Part shown: in pieces, positions 42,192 through 51,852 of the stretch
Layout of the letters: the number at the start of each line of letters is the position of its first letter
How positions within the stretch are numbered: the stretch's first letter is position 1
DNA from: a virus
IMG/VR virus record: IMGVR_UViG_3300050011_000393
Location: 1 to 64,000 of that record
DNA: 64,000 nt
Strand: one strand, 5' to 3'
Program-made: the position numbers and the translations under genes
Notes under the pieces: model-generated
What the model was told of the DNA's origin: nothing
The model's database searches: none
What the model saw: only the letters and a program-made list of their open reading frames with translations

Positions 42192-44167
42192 TGATAATCT
42201 TACAGAACGGATTTCCGCAATCACCAAACGGGCTGATTGTCCCGAACGGGTCGATCAGGTTCCAGCTCAATACCGACGCGACGATTATCGCCGCGCCGTA
42301 CGGATTTGTGTTCGCAGCGAATCCAGTCACTTTTCAATTCAACTCTGCAGGGCAGATCCAGCCGAACACTGGCGCATTCGCACAGATATGGTCCAATCAG
42401 GAGTTGAATCCTCAAAACACCTTCGGCCTCGGCACATATTACTTGGTGACGTTCTATGACCAGAATGGCGCTTTGCTGAACACGACTCCGCTCTGGTGGC
42501 AGTTTCCTGAAACAATCGGAACCACTGTTGACATCAGCAACATGACGGCCATCGCCACAATCGGCGGGAACATTATTTTTTACCCTACGAATTTTCTCGG
42601 CGGGACAGGAACCGTAACCAGCGTCGCGTTTGTCGGGGACGGCACAATCTTGTCCGCGACCCCATCGACGGCCGTGACTACTGCAGGAAATATTTCTGCG
42701 ACGCTGTTGACGCAGAGCGCCAATTTAGTGCTTGCGGGGCCTACGACAGGTATCGCGGCCTTACCAACATTCCGCGCGATTACTCTCGCGGATCTTCCCG
42801 CAGGCATAAATATTTGGAATGATCTGGGCGCACCAACCGGAAACCTAGTCCTAGCGACCACGACTTTTAACACGACATTCACGTCGACGACTCCGACGAT
42901 TTGGGCGTGGGCGAATATTACGGCCGCAACCAGCGGCGCGAATCAAAATTCTCCGGTTATTTCTTTTGCCGGAACGTATTGGACAGGCGCTACTAGTGCA
43001 AGCGATGCTTATTCCTTTCAAAATATAATTCCGCCGGGAATTAATCCAGCTACAATTTTTATTCTTGCCCATACAGGTTCAGGTGTTGGAAATTTCACCT
43101 TTAATGGGCAAGTAAATTTTGGATCCATCAATTCCGCGGCTAATATCACAGCCTCTACGAACATACGTGTTTCACCTACTACAGGCATAGCTACTAATAT
43201 AGCTAATGTTAATTCCAGTGTGCTTTCCATAAGCGGGGCCTATTGGACAGGTTCTGTATCTGCTGCAGATACATGGACGTTTAATGATATATTGGGGACC
43301 GGAACGAATCCAACTTCGACTCTCACAATAACCCAAACCGGGTCTTCAGGCGTTGCCTTGGTTCAAGTAAATAGCAGTATTAACATTCCTACAGGAAGCA
43401 CCTATCAAATTAACGGCGTACCTCTGAGTACTTCTAGTGCATTCAGTAGTTTAACGGGGGGTACGAATTCCGCAGCATCTATGATTGTGGGAACAGGGGC
43501 CAGTTTAGGGATATCTGGGTCAGGAACAATCACAGCTACAGGATTGACGGGAACTCCCGCTATTACCGTTGGCGCGATCACTAACACCGCGATTACAGCG
43601 AGCGGTCTCATCACTGGGAAAGCAAACATCCAATTAGGTGTTTCAGGAACTACTTCGGGAGTGATTACTCTAGAAGGATCTACTTCGGGGGCTTCTACTA
43701 TCACGGGACCTGCGGTTGCGGGAACGATAACAAATCCCATTGCTTTTAGTAATGCTATTTCTATAGCTGAAACCCTGATGTTTAATAACACCTCTGGTAC
43801 GCTAGGTCAAATTGTATTTGTGCCGAGTGGCGGCACTTACTTCGACTATTTGAACACTCTAAGTTTTCGATCTATTACAGATGGCCTAGCTTCACTTCTT
43901 GTTCTTGGAACGACAGCCGCAGCCGCTGTGACTGTCGCCGGAACAACAACGTCTTCGACTGTTGTGTTAACGGCAGCGACTCCAACTTCAACTACAGGGC
44001 AAGTCGGGCTAGGCACCACCGCGGGATTTGGAAACGGCACGCCAGCAACGCCGATGACAACTACAACAAAGAGTACGGGGACGGGCCCAACTACACCGCA
44101 GACCATTGTGAACTATCTTGAAATTGATATCGCGGGCACGAAATATTGGATTCCGCTTGTTCAATAA
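42191..44167 (+). CDS. Tail fibre protein
   Basis: 658 residues from ATG 42191, abutting the tailspike stop. N-terminal domain shared with the protein at 39771; then NLVLAGPTTGIAALPTFRAI and TLADLPAG, shared with the tailspike. The long C-terminal region is Thr/Gly/Ile-rich with strand repeats (TGTPAITVGAITNTAITASG) typical of trimeric fibres. Codon use shifts to AT-rich after about 43000, suggesting a swapped host-range segment. Ends before a late element. Confidence 0.75.
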   Translation: MIILQNGFPQSPNGLIVPNGSIRFQLNTDATIIAAPYGFVFAANPVTFQFNSAGQIQPNTGAFAQIWSNQELNPQNTFGLGTYYLVTFYDQNGALLNTTPLWWQFPETIGTTVDISNMTAIATIGGNIIFYPTNFLGGTGTVTSVAFVGDGTILSATPSTAVTTAGNISATLLTQSANLVLAGPTTGIAALPTFRAITLADLPAGINIWNDLGAPTGNLVLATTTFNTTFTSTTPTIWAWANITAATSGANQNSPVISFAGTYWTGATSASDAYSFQNIIPPGINPATIFILAHTGSGVGNFTFNGQVNFGSINSAANITASTNIRVSPTTGIATNIANVNSSVLSISGAYWTGSVSAADTWTFNDILGTGTNPTSTLTITQTGSSGVALVQVNSSINIPTGSTYQINGVPLSTSSAFSSLTGGTNSAASMIVGTGASLGISGSGTITATGLTGTPAITVGAITNTAITASGLITGKANIQLGVSGTTSGVITLEGSTSGASTITGPAVAGTITNPIAFSNAISIAETLMFNNTSGTLGQIVFVPSGGTYFDYLNTLSFRSITDGLASLLVLGTTAAAAVTVAGTTTSSTVVLTAATPTSTTGQVGLGTTAGFGNGTPATPMTTTTKSTGTGPTTPQTIVNYLEIDIAGTKYWIPLVQ

Positions 44168-44171
44168 TTAA

Positions 44172-44194
44172 GACTTCTTTCCCCATAAGTAGAG
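44172..44194 (+). promoter_or_regulatory. Candidate phage late promoter, copy 5
   Basis: GACTTCT-TTCCC-CATAAGTAGAG, 25 bp before the GIY-YIG gene and upstream of the 1454-residue virion protein. Confidence 0.6.
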
Positions 44195-44218
44195 GGGTCA
44201 TTCCCTCATCCAAAATTT

Positions 44219-44890
44219 ATGGCAACTGCTCCCATTTTCGGAGAAATCTACGTTCATATGAATGTATCGAATGGGAAGAGCTACGTCGGTCAGACAACTG
44301 TCGGCATGGCGAAGCGGTGGGCTGGCCACATAAAAGAGCGGCGAAATCGAGTTTTTTCACATGCTATTAGAAAGTATGGGGTTGAGTTTTTTGCCCATCA
44401 AGTTTTGTCTGTGGCGTCTTCCCAAGAGCAATTAGATAATTTGGAAAAACTCTGGATTATTCTTCTTCAAACCAAAACTCCAAACGGATATAACCTAACA
44501 AACGGAGGAGAGGCAGGAACTTTAGGGTATCGACATACTCCGGAATCTTTGGCTCTTATTACGGCAGCGTCAGCGGGGAGAAAAGCGTCTCCGGTCACTC
44601 GGGAAAAACTTTCCAAAATTCATATAGGTAAGAAAATGCCTCGCAGCGGGGTTGAAAAAATGGCGGCCAGCAAGCGCGGAAAAAAGCAGTCTTCCGAGAC
44701 TATTGCTAAACGTTCAGCCGCGATGTCTAAAGTGATGCTAGGAAAAAAGAAATCCGATTCTCATCGTCGAAATATCGGATTAGCCCAAAAAGGTAAAAAG
44801 CAAACCGCAGAGCGTAAAGCAAATACATCAAAGGTTATGCAGGCGTGGTGGGATGCGAGAAAGAAGGTATCGCCATGGCCCGCCGCATAA
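44219..44890 (+). CDS. GIY-YIG homing endonuclease with NUMOD3-type repeats
   Basis: 223 residues. EIYVHMNVSNGKSYVGQTTV is the GIY-YIG strand pair (as IYV...YVG), followed by RWAGHIKERR, NLEKLWIILLQTK and NGYNLTNGG, giving Arg, Glu and Asn of the active site. The basic C-terminus holds repeats of the GKKMPRSG / RGKKQSSET / LGKKKSDSH kind, NUMOD3 DNA-binding modules. It inserted in front of the large virion gene; its last 16 bases overlap that gene's start. Confidence 0.88.
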   Translation: MATAPIFGEIYVHMNVSNGKSYVGQTTVGMAKRWAGHIKERRNRVFSHAIRKYGVEFFAHQVLSVASSQEQLDNLEKLWIILLQTKTPNGYNLTNGGEAGTLGYRHTPESLALITAASAGRKASPVTREKLSKIHIGKKMPRSGVEKMAASKRGKKQSSETIAKRSAAMSKVMLGKKKSDSHRRNIGLAQKGKKQTAERKANTSKVMQAWWDARKKVSPWPAA

Positions 44891-47800
44891 GCCAATCTGA
44901 TCCGGCGCTAGAAATTCCGTTCTTTTTATCGGGATTTTACACGTTTAGATCTCAATTGTTCGCCCCGTACAAAGCAATTGGGGTGTCAATTGTGTCATAT
45001 CACGACCCCGTGCTAGACGGCGCAAATTTTGAGAATACGGATCTTTTTGAATGGCAGCGCCGCCCCGGGTTCTCTCGATACTGTCCGACATTGTTGCCCT
45101 CCAATGAAGTGATCAACCAGTTTATGTTCTTTCGAAATTTGAAAGGACAGGTCGTAGATTATTTCGATTCGACTGCCCGCTTGGCCACGTTCACATCAAC
45201 TGGCGTGAACACCATTGTTGCGAAAACCACCACCGCACAGGGGTATATTTCCACGCTGGGAAACATGACGTACTTTGCGGATGGAGCGGCCGCCGATTAT
45301 TCCAAATCGGACGGCACTAATACTTCTGCGTGGGGCATCGCCGCGCCAACAATTGTCCCTACATCCACAGGCATGGGGTTCTGGCAGCCAGAGGCTAAGT
45401 TCGTTCTTGGCGAGCCGATTCAAGATCCGAACGGTAATATCGAAGCAGTCTCCGCGATTCTGATTCCAAACGGCAGCGTGGAATCTCCTACTGCGTATAC
45501 TGAACTGGCACTTGCTGGCGGCATCGGGGCCTGGGGGTCGGGTTCGATTACGGCAGGCAGCAACATCTCCCAAACCATTGTGACGGTAGGTCACACCAAA
45601 TATTTGTTTTTATACGACTTCAATCTTTCCATTCCGGCAGGCGCAACCATTATAGGGATTTCGGCTAGCGTGCCTAAACAGATAATCGGCGGGACAGCGG
45701 TGGACCAATCCGTGAAATTGGTGGTTGGCGGTTCGGTGGTCGGGGCGGATCTCGCATCGGGCGCGCCATGGAGCACCTCGGCTTTCGTAACTTCGATATA
45801 CGGCGGCCCTACCAACACCTGGTCTTCATCCTTGACCGCAACGCAAGCGAGTACACAAGGCCCGAGTGGATTTGGTTTGGCGATTGCGGCCAATGTGACC
45901 AGCACGACGAACTATAATTTGGTGCAGAGCGGCACAAGCAATTCCTTCGTGTCCGCCAGCACGGTCTATACCTTCCCGAATCCTGTGACGGTCGGAAACA
46001 CCATTGTGATTGGTCTTTTGATGTTTCATGAGGGATTCGTTTCAATTTCCGATAACCATGGAAACGTGTATACTCAAGCCGTTTCAACGGTCAACGGTGA
46101 AGAGTATGTGGCAGTTTTTGTGGCCCCGGTTCTTACGACAGGCGCAACGACAATCACGGTTGTGACTAGCGGGCTGAATTTTAATACCATTACTGGTATT
46201 AACGCTCATGAATTTCATGGGGTTCTATCTGCTTCCGCGATAGCGACGACTGGAGCTAACAACACTCCCGCGTCACCATTTAATTCTGGGACGGTTACGG
46301 TTTCAAACGCGGACGATCTAATTTTCTCGTTTCTGTGGCAAAGCCCAGGAGCCACCATCCCAGTCGGATATACCCGTGCGACAGTTCAAGATATCTACGA
46401 TTCCCCGGGGGGCGCTCCTTTTACCGCGCAAGCCGCCGCAGCCTTCTACGCGCCTGGATCCACAGGGTCTTTTTCGCCAACTTGGAGTCAAGGTAGTATT
46501 GGCGTGACGGCGGTCCTCAAATCTGCGGAGAGCGCGACGGTTTCAGTCGGCGGCGGCGCTCCGAATTCCCCCATTATTACTATATATTACCAACTCCCGA
46601 CGGGTGTCGGCCCCGGGTTCTCTGGCCCTACTGAACCGATTTGGTCTACTACGACTGGCGGCACGGTTAATGACGCAGGATTGGCCTGGACGAACTATGG
46701 TCCAGTCGAAATCTGGTTTCCGCTGACGAACTATCCTGTGCCTGTAGTCGTGCTCGATTCGAACGGGAATTTGCAATTAGCGACGACAACCACTAATCCT
46801 GTCGCGCCATGGGATTCCGGCACAGGGTATGCCGTGAATGCCGTGGTGTCTTATGGTGGCGGGTATTGGATCAACGTTCTGGGGGCAACGAATACAGGAA
46901 ATCCCCCGAATAGTTTGGCCAGCACTGCAACTACGAGCGGCAGCACAACGATCACCACGGCATACTGGGCCGTGGCGTCTAATCCTGTTGTGACAGGCTT
47001 GATAGCTCCTGTCTGGCAAACAACTCTGGGTGCGCTTACCGTCGACGGAAATTATACATGGAAAAATCTGGGACCAGGCTCTCCGCTGGCCAGTTTCGGG
47101 CATGCCTACGTCTATGGATATCGAACAGTATACGGGCATCTCTCGACCTGCAGTCCGTTCAGCAATAATACGGGAGCCATTCTCGGGCCACTGAATGGCA
47201 GCATTTCATCCTACGCGATTTCATCGAACGTGGTCACATTCCAAGGAAGCAACAACTTTCAGATCGGTGATATTTTTACGGTCACTGGGCTGACCGTCGG
47301 CACGTATTTAAACGAGCAAGTTTTCACCGTAACGTCCGCTGTGCCGTCCGCGATCTTTCCGCTCACCTCAGTCGCGGTCAGCGGCAGCAACGTTCTGACG
47401 ATTTTAGCGATAAACAATCTGGTTGTCGGTCAAACGGTCACGTTCAGCAACGTCGCGAACGCCACATTTTTAAACGGGGTTACGGTCACCGTTCTCGCGA
47501 GCGGATTGAGCGCCACCCAATTCGAAGCTAACTTCACTCACGCATCCTACGGCGCAACGGCAGATACAGGCAGCGTTTTGATTAACGGAAGCTGGACGGC
47601 TAATTTTGTTTTCGCGGACACAAGTTCCACGTCGGACTCAGGGACGGCCGCCCCACTTCTCTCGACTATAGCCGGAGTCGGAACAGGCTCACCCCTCTGC
47701 AATTCTATCGCGGCCATCACCGCGTTCTCGGTCACGGCGAATATCATTACCCTGACCGCGAGTAATAATTTTCAGCCCGGTCTGTGGGTCACGCTTACTG

Positions 47801-49239
47801 GACTGTCGGTTGCAACCTTCTTAAACGGGCAACAAGTGCAGGTTATAGCCGTCGATCAGCCTGTAGGAATTCAGAATACGTGGTTCCAGGTTTATTTCCA
47901 GACGCCGAATTCAGTACAAACGCCGGATGCAGGCACTGCGACATTTAACGCGGTGGAGATCTACCGCACGTCCGACGGCGGCGGCACTTATTTGTTCGAC
48001 GGCGCGGTCACAAACCCGGGCTTGAATTTGCCGTGGGTATTCGATGATTTTGTGATTGATGCTAACTTGGATATTTTGTTGATTGCTCCGCTGTACCACC
48101 AGAATGACCCGCCGCCGGGCGCACCAGGATCCTCGATCAATACGGTCGGGGCTCTGTCGGTTTATTGGCAAGGTCGGATTTGGTTGGTCGTCGGCAACTA
48201 TGTATACTACACTTCAGGACCTGATTGCACGAACGGCATTCCGGAAGAGGCGTGGGCACCTGGAAATCGGTTCCAGTTTTCAGGTCCTGTGATGAATTTG
48301 CAGCCGACCGCAGACGGTGTCGCCCTGCTTGTTTTCTTGGCCGACAGTGTTAACGCGATTCTGGGCGGTCCTGAGACGATTAGCTTCTATGCTTCGGATT
48401 TCCTGAGTAACTTTGGGATCTCCAGCTCTAACGCAATTTTCCGTGATGGGTCCACCATCGGTTTGTTCACGACACAGAAGCAATATTTTGAACTTCTCGG
48501 CGCGCAAAAAGACGATGTTGGCAAAAACATTTCGAATTACTTGGCGGCGAATTTCGCGGCGGCAAAATCTTATGTTACTATGCATCGCAACGGTACGGAT
48601 GTAGGGCTGTTCATTAGCAATGGAGTAGACCGCATCCTGCGTTTTGGGCCAGATGTTCCGTCCTGGAGCGTTCCTGCATTTCCTTCCTTCGGCGCAGGTG
48701 CGATCCGCTCGGTCGAGACTTCGGTCGGAGAGTACAGCCTGCTGTTGGCGACACCGAACGGCGGCCCGAATAATTATATTTATGCGCGCGATTTGAATTC
48801 ATGGGGCGACAATAATACGACCCTTGGCGCAAATGACGGCGCGTCTTACCCCTCCTGCTATATCACGGTCGGCAGCATCACGTTGTCGCCTCTGGGAGGA
48901 CGCGGATTCCCTCTGCAGCATGTATCAGGGTATTTCGACGCGGTCGGAACTCTCGCGAATGGCGGCCCATCGCAGCCCAACATTTGGATTCTGCCGAACG
49001 AAGTCAGCGGCACTTCAGGCATCGGATTTATTCAACTGCCCGAGGTTGTTCAAGAACCGCCACAAGGGCAAAATTATCCGTCGACTACGCTCTTGGCTTT
49101 ACGGTGGAACGTTAATATGATGAACAGTAGTCTGGCATCGCAGTTCATGCATCATATCCAGGTGAAGATCCAATTTGAGAGCGAAAACGCCCCTAACACT
49201 ATCAAGGCGATTTCGTTCGGAGAGGATCAGTCCACATAA
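44875..49239 (+). CDS. Very large virion/tail protein
   Basis: 1454 residues from ATG 44875. N-terminal region: FYTFRSQLFAPYKAIG, HDPVLDGANFENTD, LFEWQRRPGFSRYC. The middle consists of many beta-rich repeats with Ig-like turns (ITGLTVGTYLNEQVFTVTS; VTFSNVANATFLNGVTVTVL; VTLTGLSVATFLNGQQVQV), three related units near 790-1010. The C-terminal 350 residues read as a structured domain (WQGRIWLVVGNYVYYTSGP, RILRFGPDVPSWSVPAFPSF). Probably the largest tail hub, tube or fibre protein; no lytic motif seen. Confidence 0.72.
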   Translation: MARRISQSDPALEIPFFLSGFYTFRSQLFAPYKAIGVSIVSYHDPVLDGANFENTDLFEWQRRPGFSRYCPTLLPSNEVINQFMFFRNLKGQVVDYFDSTARLATFTSTGVNTIVAKTTTAQGYISTLGNMTYFADGAAADYSKSDGTNTSAWGIAAPTIVPTSTGMGFWQPEAKFVLGEPIQDPNGNIEAVSAILIPNGSVESPTAYTELALAGGIGAWGSGSITAGSNISQTIVTVGHTKYLFLYDFNLSIPAGATIIGISASVPKQIIGGTAVDQSVKLVVGGSVVGADLASGAPWSTSAFVTSIYGGPTNTWSSSLTATQASTQGPSGFGLAIAANVTSTTNYNLVQSGTSNSFVSASTVYTFPNPVTVGNTIVIGLLMFHEGFVSISDNHGNVYTQAVSTVNGEEYVAVFVAPVLTTGATTITVVTSGLNFNTITGINAHEFHGVLSASAIATTGANNTPASPFNSGTVTVSNADDLIFSFLWQSPGATIPVGYTRATVQDIYDSPGGAPFTAQAAAAFYAPGSTGSFSPTWSQGSIGVTAVLKSAESATVSVGGGAPNSPIITIYYQLPTGVGPGFSGPTEPIWSTTTGGTVNDAGLAWTNYGPVEIWFPLTNYPVPVVVLDSNGNLQLATTTTNPVAPWDSGTGYAVNAVVSYGGGYWINVLGATNTGNPPNSLASTATTSGSTTITTAYWAVASNPVVTGLIAPVWQTTLGALTVDGNYTWKNLGPGSPLASFGHAYVYGYRTVYGHLSTCSPFSNNTGAILGPLNGSISSYAISSNVVTFQGSNNFQIGDIFTVTGLTVGTYLNEQVFTVTSAVPSAIFPLTSVAVSGSNVLTILAINNLVVGQTVTFSNVANATFLNGVTVTVLASGLSATQFEANFTHASYGATADTGSVLINGSWTANFVFADTSSTSDSGTAAPLLSTIAGVGTGSPLCNSIAAITAFSVTANIITLTASNNFQPGLWVTLTGLSVATFLNGQQVQVIAVDQPVGIQNTWFQVYFQTPNSVQTPDAGTATFNAVEIYRTSDGGGTYLFDGAVTNPGLNLPWVFDDFVIDANLDILLIAPLYHQNDPPPGAPGSSINTVGALSVYWQGRIWLVVGNYVYYTSGPDCTNGIPEEAWAPGNRFQFSGPVMNLQPTADGVALLVFLADSVNAILGGPETISFYASDFLSNFGISSSNAIFRDGSTIGLFTTQKQYFELLGAQKDDVGKNISNYLAANFAAAKSYVTMHRNGTDVGLFISNGVDRILRFGPDVPSWSVPAFPSFGAGAIRSVETSVGEYSLLLATPNGGPNNYIYARDLNSWGDNNTTLGANDGASYPSCYITVGSITLSPLGGRGFPLQHVSGYFDAVGTLANGGPSQPNIWILPNEVSGTSGIGFIQLPEVVQEPPQGQNYPSTTLLALRWNVNMMNSSLASQFMHHIQVKIQFESENAPNTIKAISFGEDQST

Positions 49240-49718
49240 TGAAAACTACAGCAGATGACGCGCGGACCTCTCAGCCAGGAGCAGTTCCTACAACTCCACT
49301 TGTATGGCCTGCGGACAGACAAAAATCTAATCAAATCCAACAAATTAAAGGGTCAGCCAAGCCGCAGGCCACTTTTGTGCTGCCGTCTACGCAACCGAAT
49401 ACGTCATATGTGCCCCCGCGCACCACGCCGCAGCATGTTTCGAATGTGCGGGTGATTTCCTCGAAGGCCGTTGCGGGAAATAAAACCGTAACGGTGCAAT
49501 TCAACCACCCATCAAATGACCCTTATTTTTCAGGGGCGAACGTGTATCTCAGGCGCGCGGGACAGCAGCCGACTTTAGTTGCTTCGGGCGCGAAATCTCC
49601 CCTGACGTTCACCGTTCCGGTTCACTCCGCTGCGCACGTCATTCATGTCAGCTCGGTCGGGAATTGGGGAGAGACCAGTGTGGCGACCAGCCCTGCCCAT
49701 CCAGTTCGTCTCGTTTAA
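49239..49718 (+). CDS. Fibronectin-III-like virion protein
   Basis: 159 residues, ATG overlapping the stop of the large virion gene. Pro/Gln-rich N-terminus, then one Ig/FnIII-like domain from about residue 65 (VSNVRVISSKAVAGNKTVTV, FSGANVYLRRAGQQPTLVA, HVIHVSSVGNWGETS). Such domains in phage tails bind carbohydrate or stabilise fibres. Confidence 0.65.
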   Translation: MKTTADDARTSQPGAVPTTPLVWPADRQKSNQIQQIKGSAKPQATFVLPSTQPNTSYVPPRTTPQHVSNVRVISSKAVAGNKTVTVQFNHPSNDPYFSGANVYLRRAGQQPTLVASGAKSPLTFTVPVHSAAHVIHVSSVGNWGETSVATSPAHPVRLV

Positions 49719-49741
49719 GACTTATTCAACCATAAGTAAGG
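49719..49741 (+). promoter_or_regulatory. Candidate phage late promoter, copy 6
   Basis: GACTTAT-TCAAC-CATAAGTAAGG, immediately after the FnIII-like gene; its downstream edge doubles as the AAGGGG ribosome site for ATG 49750. Confidence 0.6.
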
Positions 49742-49749
49742 GGCATCTT

Positions 49750-50226
49750 ATGAGCGCAACAGATGGTTGGAAGTTTCGGTTGGCGGGCCCAGAGGACGCT
49801 GAAGCGTTCACTCAGTGGACTTTAGCCAATCCGCAGATCGACCCGAAAGATATTGAAGCGGCTAAAAAAGACAACAACCCGACGGTGTTGTTTTTTGCTA
49901 TTGAAAACGCGGATGGAAAAGTTATATCTTTTGCGCCCGTATATATTCAATCAGTTCTCGCACATTTAGTTTTTAACCCTGAAGCCAGCGGGAAAGAGCG
50001 GCTGAACGCTTTGCAGATGACGCTGAATGGTGTCGCATCTTTTTCGGTCGGGCTCGGGATTCGGGAAATCACGACCCTGAGCAAACCAGAATACGGTGTT
50101 GCAAAGTGGGCAATGAAACACGGCTTTGAATTAGAGCCCAGGCAAGTTTTCAAGTTTGATATCAATAAGGTGCTCGCCGTAGCAAAGGAAGAAAAAGATG
50201 GCGTCGGTTTATCTACATACGAATAA
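49750..50226 (+). CDS. GNAT-like acyltransferase-fold protein
   Basis: 158 residues. WKFRLAGPEDAEAFTQWTLA at the N-terminus, VLFFAIENADGKVISFAPVY, then AHLVFNPEASGKERLNALQM and SKPEYGVAKWAMKHGFELEP, the usual order of GNAT strands and acetyl-CoA loop region. Such proteins occur among phage tail genes. ATG 49750 follows the late element; the longer frame overlaps the FnIII gene. Confidence 0.65.
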   Translation: MSATDGWKFRLAGPEDAEAFTQWTLANPQIDPKDIEAAKKDNNPTVLFFAIENADGKVISFAPVYIQSVLAHLVFNPEASGKERLNALQMTLNGVASFSVGLGIREITTLSKPEYGVAKWAMKHGFELEPRQVFKFDINKVLAVAKEEKDGVGLSTYE

Positions 50227-50442
50227 AGATAACGGCGCAGTCTATATAACGCGGGACGCTTTCGAGCGGGGGTTCCGCCCTTGGTGCACTACTTGAAGGG
50301 GCATAAACCCTGGAATGCGGGATTGTCGATGAGGCATGGCGGGTCTTTTGGGGTAGGTCACACTCCATATTGTAATCATCTAGGCGGATTTAATACTGGG
50401 ACGGTTTGCAGTCGATGCGGAAAAGAAAAACCATGCGAATAA
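50198..50442 (+). pseudogene. Frameshifted small gene
   Basis: Starts at ATG 50198 with AAGGA upstream (MASVYLHTNKDNGAVYITRD then AFERGFRPW), then stops at TGA 50294. One frame over, the sequence continues from about 50278 to TAA 50442: VHYLKGHKPWNAGLSMRH, GVGHTPYCNHLG and VCSRCGKEKPCE. The HKPWN-GL and CSRCG segments look like zinc/NUMOD-type phage modules. Joining the frames gives about 80 residues; a frameshift mutation or assembly error is the simplest explanation. Confidence 0.55.
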
Positions 50443-51158
50443 CGATTAATCCTGTGCTGGACATGGAGACTCTCTGCTGGGTATCTAATGGGGGGGTCTA
50501 CGATTACGACGGCCCTTTAATGTTGGCTTGTTCTTCCGGCGGAAAAGTAGCGGCGAATGACCAAGCCCTGCAAGACGCAAATCTTGCAGCGAATACGAAT
50601 TTCTTGAATGACGCGAAGACCTCTTTCGCGGAGCAGCAACAGATTCAAGCGAAGCAGACGGCTTTTGCGAATAACCTAATCGCGAATCCATTGGGATATA
50701 CCGCGCCACAATTGGCGAACGCGAATACCGCTATCAACGAGAATTTTGCGAACGCGGCCAAGGGCGCGCTCGGGTCTGCGGCAGCTTTCGCGGCTGCGCA
50801 TGGCAGTTCCGATATCGGCGGCGGCGCAACTGGACAAATAGCAGGACAAATTGGCGGACAAGCGGCAACGGGGGCGGCCGCAGCACGCGCCTCACTCTCG
50901 CAACAGAATGAAGCCTTGAAGCGAGAAAGCATGTTGACAGGTTTACAGGAATTGAACACCGCAGGTACAGGCGCGCAAGGCGCAGTCGGCGGATCAGTTA
51001 GTGGTGCGGGAACGACAGGCGAGACGACCACGAACGCAGGCACAGGTGTCACCGCCGCGCAACAAGCAGGATGGGGAGATGTTACAGGAGTTTTGAGCGG
51101 GATTAGTGGACTTGCAACCGCCGGGCTTTCGCCATTCAAAGCCAGCAAAACGATATAA
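50433..51158 (+). CDS. Virion interior/structural protein
   Basis: 241 residues from ATG 50433 (ATG 50415 also in frame). MRITINPVLDMETLCWVSNG then GVYDYDGPLML is an N-terminal motif I associate with phage internal virion proteins; the rest is Ala/Gln/Gly-rich helix (QIQAKQTAFANNLIANPLGY, GQIAGQIGGQAATGAAAARA). Probably lies inside the capsid or at the portal and is ejected with DNA. Confidence 0.65.
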   Translation: MRITINPVLDMETLCWVSNGGVYDYDGPLMLACSSGGKVAANDQALQDANLAANTNFLNDAKTSFAEQQQIQAKQTAFANNLIANPLGYTAPQLANANTAINENFANAAKGALGSAAAFAAAHGSSDIGGGATGQIAGQIGGQAATGAAAARASLSQQNEALKRESMLTGLQELNTAGTGAQGAVGGSVSGAGTTGETTTNAGTGVTAAQQAGWGDVTGVLSGISGLATAGLSPFKASKTI

Positions 51159-51171
51159 AAGGATTTTTATC

Positions 51172-51849
51172 ATGGCCGAAACAGTAAATCTTAAAAAATC
51201 ATATTCTGCTCTAAACGAGAGCCTTGCGAAATTGTTTGATGAAAGCGGCGTTCGCCGAAGTTTTACGGTGCCCTATGTTTTGGGGCAGGAAATGAAGGAC
51301 CACATCAACGCAGTTGGCACTGCTGCTTCGCAAAGCGGAGGACTGGCTACGAATTTTATCACGTCCGCGCATCATGCCGCAGGCAAAGGACACGGATCTG
51401 GTGACGGTCATACTCTCGGGCACCCTTCCGAGAAATTGCGCCAGACCATTATTCCGAAGGACGACGAGCGCGCCAAAGCCACCATCGAGGCGGCGCAAAA
51501 GTGCGTTAGCAATTTCAAATTTTTGCTCGGGGATGACGACCCGACAGTGAAGGAAGCACAAAGTCAATTGGACTTGGTTAAGCCAACGTTTGGGGCAGGT
51601 ATGAGCCTTTTTGACTTTGGTGTTTTGGTAATTAATATTTTGCATAAACCCACTCAAGCGGCGGCTCGAGCGCATAACGGCACCAAAGAAGGCGGCCACC
51701 AGCCGAGCCTTCGCGCGCCAGCCCAGCAGGAATCGCAACCAGAGGCGCAAGGCGAGGAGCAAGGGGACGGTGGGGCATCAACAGACCAATCAGAGGCTCC
51801 CGCGTCTCAGGGGGCTTCGGACGCCGCGCCACAACAGGCGCAAGGATAG
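51172..51849 (+). CDS. Hypothetical virion-region protein
   Basis: 225 residues from ATG 51172 (AAAGGA upstream; the longer frame overlaps the previous gene). N-terminal 150 residues are helical with His/Gly-rich loop (SAHHAAGKGHGSGDGHTLGH); the C-terminal 70 residues are Gln/Glu/Ala/Ser low complexity. Part of the block of interior proteins. Confidence 0.6.
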   Translation: MAETVNLKKSYSALNESLAKLFDESGVRRSFTVPYVLGQEMKDHINAVGTAASQSGGLATNFITSAHHAAGKGHGSGDGHTLGHPSEKLRQTIIPKDDERAKATIEAAQKCVSNFKFLLGDDDPTVKEAQSQLDLVKPTFGAGMSLFDFGVLVINILHKPTQAAARAHNGTKEGGHQPSLRAPAQQESQPEAQGEEQGDGGASTDQSEAPASQGASDAAPQQAQG

Positions 51850-51852
51850 ATC

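Noticed and set aside
43427-43440. AGTACTTCTAGTGC inside the tail fibre gene as an eighth operator
   Set aside because: The right half-site and centre deviate from the palindrome, it is intragenic, and no -10 box overlaps it.
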